64,000 nucleotides of DNA from Candidatus Dormiibacterota bacterium (GTDB taxonomy: Bacteria > Chloroflexota > Dormibacteria > Aeolococcales > Aeolococcaceae), in assembly GCA_003142035.1 (NCBI GenBank), contig PLOF01000074.1, positions 14,917 through 78,916 on the forward strand. Direction: 5' to 3'. Shown here piece after piece: positions 60,726 through 64,000 of this stretch (its first letter is position 1; every line of letters starts with the position of its first letter). The position numbers and the translations under genes are program-made. The notes under the pieces were generated by a model. The model saw only the letters and a program-made list of their open reading frames with translations, made no database searches and had not been told where the DNA came from.

Positions 60726-61009
60726 TGCCCGGGTTCCGCCGTGCCCAGCTGCGCGGCTCCGAAGAGCTGTTCCGCAGCACCGAGGAGCCCGCCCCGGCCG
60801 AGCACCCCCTGCCGGAACCAGCGGTCCACCCAGTCCCGGCGGCGCCCACGCACAACCTCCGATCGGTTCGCCTCAGCGAGGATGACATCCAGCTCCTGGC
60901 GGAGGCCGTCCAGCACCTCAAGTTCCCGGGAAAGACACCTGCCCGCCCATCGATCGGCGACTTCGAGCGCCTCGAGGCGCTGCGGCAGAAGCTGCTCCGA
61001 ATTCTCTAG
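60725..61009 (+). CDS. Small protein of 94 residues coupled to ParA, function unknown
   Basis: Its ATG shares a base with the parA stop (TGATG; GTG 60722 is also possible), so translation is coupled. The N-terminal half is basic and then Pro/Ala/Glu-rich (probably disordered); the C-terminal half is predicted helical (SEDDIQLLAEAVQHLKF... FERLEALRQKLLRIL). The position of a parB gene is occupied by this protein, so it may be a ParA partner or adaptor. No family recognised. Confidence 0.65.
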   Translation: MPGFRRAQLRGSEELFRSTEEPAPAEHPLPEPAVHPVPAAPTHNLRSVRLSEDDIQLLAEAVQHLKFPGKTPARPSIGDFERLEALRQKLLRIL

Positions 61010-61060
61010 AGCACCCCTTCCCAGCGGCTGGAGGGAAGGTCAGTCCCCCTGCCGGTCTGC

Positions 61061-61066
61061 TAGCTT
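61061..61066 (+). promoter_or_regulatory. -10 element in front of the DUF503 gene
   Basis: TAGCTT ends 7 bp before the ATG at 61074; there is no good -35 or Shine-Dalgarno. Consistent with leaderless transcription. Confidence 0.35.
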
Positions 61067-61073
61067 GCCGGGG

Positions 61074-61361
61074 ATGGTCATCGGAACCCTCGTGCTCCGC
61101 CTCCAGATCCCGGGGAGCGAGTCCCTCAAGGACAAGCGGCAGGTGGTGCGCTCGCTGGTCGCCCGCGTGCGCCGGACGTTCGACGTCGCCATCGCGGAGG
61201 TCGGCGACCAGGATCTCTGGCAGGCTGTGGAGCTGGGGGTGGCCTGTGTCTCCAACGACGCGCGTCACGCCGACGAAGTCTGCCAGAAGGTGCTCAATTA
61301 CGTGGGCGAGGACGCGGAGGCGCTGCTCGTCGACTCCAGGTTCGAGGTGGTGCGCCTGTGA
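61074..61361 (+). CDS. DUF503 (YlxP-like) protein
   Basis: DUF503 protein of 95 residues, a ferredoxin-like fold (IGTLVLRLQIPGSESLKDKRQVV is the family signature). YlxP homologues usually sit beside infB and rbfA and are linked to ribosome maturation; here the gene is away from those. ATG 61074 gives exactly the family length. Its stop overlaps the transporter start by GTGA. Confidence 0.85.
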   Translation: MVIGTLVLRLQIPGSESLKDKRQVVRSLVARVRRTFDVAIAEVGDQDLWQAVELGVACVSNDARHADEVCQKVLNYVGEDAEALLVDSRFEVVRL

Positions 61362-62800
61362 ATACGGGACCCGGGGTGTCCCGGAGGCTGACGCTCGCCG
61401 GCCCCGCAGGCCGCTGGCTCCTGATCGCGGCCGTGCTCGGTTCGGGGATGGCGCTCCTCGACACGACGATGGTCATCGTCGCCCTGCCCGCCATCGGGCG
61501 CACCCTGGGCGGAGGCCTCTCCACGCAGCAATGGGTGCTCGATGCCTACCTGATCACCCTCGCCGGGTTGGTCCTCCTAGGCGGGGCTCTCGGTGAGGTG
61601 GCCGGCCACGGCCGGGTCTTCCTTGCCGGAGCAGTGGCCTTTGGGGTGACCTCCGCCGTCTGCGGGGTGGCTCCCACCGGTGCTGTCCTCATCGTCGCCC
61701 GCCTGTTCCAGGGAGCCGCGGCCAGCCTGCTGGTACCCGGGGCCCTGGCTCTCGTCTCCACGAGCTTCTCCGGCGAGGAGCGCGGACGGGCGATCGGGGC
61801 CTGGTCGGGGATCTCCGGCCTCGCCACCGTCATCGGCCCGCTCCTCGGGGGACTGCTGGTCGACCACGCCGGCTGGAGATGGGTCTTCCTCATCAACATC
61901 CCGCTGGCGGCCGCAGCTGTCGCGGCCGCATACCACCACCTCCCCCCTCGAGAGCTGCGGTCCACAGCACTCGGCGCACACCAGGACGGCGGCGGGGCGC
62001 TCACCGCGACGGCCGGTCTCGGGCTGCTGGTCTGCGGCCTGATCGAGGCCCGCAACGTCGGGACGCCGCTCGCGGCCGGCGCGGTGGTCCTGGGCCTCGC
62101 GCTGCTGGTCGCCTTCGGGGTCATCGAGTCGCGCCGCGAGCGCCCCCTGCTGCCGCTCTCGCTATTCGCCATCCGGGGGTTTGCGGTGGCCAACCTGACC
62201 ACCCTCCTCGTTTACGGTGCCCTGAGTGCCGCCCTCTTCCTGGTGGTCCTCGAGCTGCAGCAGGTAACCGGCTACAGCGCCCTGGCCTCCGGAGCGGCCA
62301 TCTTCCCGATCACGCTGCTGCTGTTTCTCCTCTCCCCGCGACTCGGGGGACTGGTGTCCCGCATGGGTTCCCGCCGCCTGATCACCCTGGGGCCCGTCGT
62401 CGCCGCGCTGGGTCTCCTGCTCTTCCTGCGGGTGGCGGCTTCGGCCTCGTACCTGACGGTGGTGCTGCCCGCCGCCGCCGTCTTCGGGCTCGGCCTCGCC
62501 CTCACCGCCGCACCCCTCACCACCACCATCCTGGGAGCCGTGCCATCGACGCGTGCGGGGATCGCCTCCGGGGTCAACAACGCCGTCACGCGGGTGGCCG
62601 GTCTCCTCGCGGTGGCGGCGGTCCCCTTGGCGGCCGGGCTCGCAGGCGCGGCCGACGGGGCCGGAACCGGCTTCACCAGCGGCTTTCACCACGCCATGCT
62701 GATCTCCGCCGTCCTCTGCCTTCTCGGCGCCGTGGTCTCCTTCGTGGGACTCCGGCCACCTCGGCATCCCGCACCTCCGAACGAAGCGACCACCGAGTGA
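61358..62800 (+). CDS. MFS transporter, DHA2 family
   Basis: Exporter of 480 residues with about 14 transmembrane helices. LDTTMVIVALPAIGRTLG in helix 1 and the helix-5 motif region are typical of EmrB/QacA pumps. It is shorter than the DHA2 pump at 19894 and only distantly related. It begins with GTG inside the DUF503 stop and ends in a GTGA overlap with the helicase gene, so the three genes are co-translated. Substrate unknown. Confidence 0.83.
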   Translation: MNTGPGVSRRLTLAGPAGRWLLIAAVLGSGMALLDTTMVIVALPAIGRTLGGGLSTQQWVLDAYLITLAGLVLLGGALGEVAGHGRVFLAGAVAFGVTSAVCGVAPTGAVLIVARLFQGAAASLLVPGALALVSTSFSGEERGRAIGAWSGISGLATVIGPLLGGLLVDHAGWRWVFLINIPLAAAAVAAAYHHLPPRELRSTALGAHQDGGGALTATAGLGLLVCGLIEARNVGTPLAAGAVVLGLALLVAFGVIESRRERPLLPLSLFAIRGFAVANLTTLLVYGALSAALFLVVLELQQVTGYSALASGAAIFPITLLLFLLSPRLGGLVSRMGSRRLITLGPVVAALGLLLFLRVAASASYLTVVLPAAAVFGLGLALTAAPLTTTILGAVPSTRAGIASGVNNAVTRVAGLLAVAAVPLAAGLAGAADGAGTGFTSGFHHAMLISAVLCLLGAVVSFVGLRPPRHPAPPNEATTE

Positions 62801-64000
62801 GCGGCGTGAGGAGGGTCACGTCGCCAGCCGTGCCGGCCCCGAGCGCGGCCACCCTGGCGGCAGCCTTCAGCGCCCACGTCGGGCTCACCCTCGACCCCTT
62901 TCAACTCGAGGCGATCGAGAAGCTGGAACGCTCACGAGGGGTGCTGGTCAGCGCCCCCACATCGAGCGGCAAGACGCTCATCGCCGAATACCCGATCTGG
63001 CGCTGCGTGGCGGCGCCGGCAAGCCTCCGGCGCGACGCCGACACCCCCCACCGGGTCATCTACACCACCCCCCTGAAGGCGCTGTCCAACCAGAAGTTCC
63101 GTGACCTCGGGGAGCGCTATGGCGAGCAGAACGTCGGTCTGGTCACCGGGGAGCACACCGTCAACGAGCAGGCGCCGGTGGTCGTGATGACGACCGAGAT
63201 CCTCCGCAACATCCTCTACGACGAGCCGGCACGGGTCGACACCGTCGGTGACGTCATCCTCGACGAGGTCCACTACATCGACGATTACCCGCGAGGAACC
63301 GTCTGGGAGGAGGTGATCATCGAGGCTCCGCGCCACATCCGGATCACCGGCCTCTCCGCCACCATCAGCAACGTCGACGAGGTGGCGGCGTGGATGAGTG
63401 GCCTCCGCGGCGGCATGGAGGTGGTGACCCAGACCGAGCGCCCGGTTGCCCTGGAGCTGTGGCTCTGCCTCGACAACCAGCTCTGGCCGCTCTTCGACGA
63501 GCGCGGTCAGGTGGCCCGAAGGACCCTTGATCAGGCCCAGAACCTGAGTGCCGGCGACCTGCGGCTGCGCTACGCGCGCCGCGCCCCGGAGAATGACCTG
63601 CTCCAGGTCATCGAGCGCCTGCGCGCCGGCGGGATGCTGCCGGCGATCTACTTCATCTTCTCCCGCCGCGGCTGCCGCGAAGCGCTCTCCCGCTGCGCGG
63701 TGCACGGCCTCGACCTCACCGACCCGGCCGAGAAGTCGGCCGTCGACACCGAGATGGCGCGTCGCATCCAGGGCATCGCGGACGACGACGAGCGGCGGGT
63801 GTTCGTCGACGCCGTCGACACCAGGCTGCTCCGCCGCGGGATCGCCATGCACCATGCGGGCATGCTCCCGTACGCGAAGGAGACCGTCGAAACCCTCTTC
63901 CAGCGCGGGCTGATCAAGGTCGTGTTCGCCACCGAAACGCTCTCGCTCGGCTTGAACATGCCGGCGCGGGCTTGCGTCGTCTCCTCGTTCACCAAGTTCG
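62797..64000 (+). CDS. Ski2-like DEVH-box RNA helicase, 3'-truncated by the window
   Basis: The first 401 codons of a superfamily II helicase, running off the window end. Motif I is SAPTSSGKT (near residue 54), motif Ia TTPLKALSNQK, motif II DEVHYID, motif III GLSATISN and motif VI begins at SLGLNMPARA. The order and spacing match Ski2/Mtr4-type helicases and actinobacterial HelY. GTG 62797 overlaps the transporter stop by 4 bp. Role in RNA turnover is inferred from family. The ORF is missing from the track only because its stop lies outside. Confidence 0.85.
   Translation, partial: MSGVRRVTSPAVPAPSAATLAAAFSAHVGLTLDPFQLEAIEKLERSRGVLVSAPTSSGKTLIAEYPIWRCVAAPASLRRDADTPHRVIYTTPLKALSNQKFRDLGERYGEQNVGLVTGEHTVNEQAPVVVMTTEILRNILYDEPARVDTVGDVILDEVHYIDDYPRGTVWEEVIIEAPRHIRITGLSATISNVDEVAAWMSGLRGGMEVVTQTERPVALELWLCLDNQLWPLFDERGQVARRTLDQAQNLSAGDLRLRYARRAPENDLLQVIERLRAGGMLPAIYFIFSRRGCREALSRCAVHGLDLTDPAEKSAVDTEMARRIQGIADDDERRVFVDAVDTRLLRRGIAMHHAGMLPYAKETVETLFQRGLIKVVFATETLSLGLNMPARACVVSSFTKF

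Noticed and set aside
1-64000. tRNA, rRNA or CRISPR loci
   Set aside because: No cloverleaf-like segments, rRNA signatures or regularly spaced direct repeats were found in the intergenic spaces on reading.

Overview
The window is high-GC DNA from a free-living, metabolically versatile heterotroph. It is densely packed, and genes are chained by 1-4 bp ATGA/GTGA overlaps. The taxon cannot be fixed from sequence alone. The arginine operon order (argC-J-B-D-R-G-H) is actinobacterial in style, but the short HisG plus HisZ pair is not, so a high-GC terrestrial lineage such as Dormibacterota or Chloroflexota is my best inference (low confidence). At least nine genes have a TANNNT hexamer ending only 4-10 nt before the start codon, which suggests widespread leaderless transcription.

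Layout. 1-3356: a truncated SDR, a COG4705-type membrane protein, a threonine-aldolase-like PLP enzyme and a GAF protein of the free-Met-sulfoxide reductase type. 3431-16267: a sugar-catabolism locus. It starts with a strong promoter and a perfect palindrome, then runs through a class II aldolase-like protein with altered active-site residues, E1alpha/E1beta/E2 of a 2-oxoacid dehydrogenase, a rhamnulose-phosphate-aldolase/dehydrogenase fusion, a SorC regulator, a PfkB kinase, a D-lyxose-isomerase-type cupin, malic enzyme, a second PfkB kinase and a convergent TIM-barrel isomerase. 16646-26676: two lipoproteins, an AlkD-like glycosylase, an anaerobic sulfatase-maturase-like radical SAM protein, a DHA2 efflux pump with TetR regulator, TrpB2, an orphan zinc-motif protein, a CYTH protein and an S33 peptidase-like hydrolase. 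26673-32299: serS, lysS, greA, dusB and coaX on the minus strand, with a candidate small RNA on the opposite strand between greA and dusB. 32324-38672: two tandem degV genes, TetR, a zinc-ribbon protein, an MFS transporter, a carbonic anhydrase, a metallophosphoesterase, and two copies of a repeat with terminal inverted repeats. 38673-46358: the arginine operon behind an ARG-box promoter. 46532-54927: the histidine operon (hisZ-G-D-B-H-A-F-I) ending in a GH15 glucoamylase/trehalase. 55078-64000: a membrane protein, a tiny HTH protein with palindromic upstream sites, a large LuxR-family ATPase regulator, a TPR protein, ParA with a small partner, DUF503, a DHA2 transporter and the start of a Ski2-like helicase.

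The arginine and histidine clusters each supply most of a pathway but lack expected members (argF; hisC and hisE), which must lie elsewhere. The sugar locus looks inducible: isomerase and kinases feed aldolases, and the 2-oxoacid dehydrogenase and malic enzyme process the C3/C4 products. No transporter or E3 subunit is present in it. The features most worth following up are the candidate sRNA, the inverted-repeat element with compensatory changes, the altered aldolase, the small HTH gene with its palindromes, and the GH15-his coupling.
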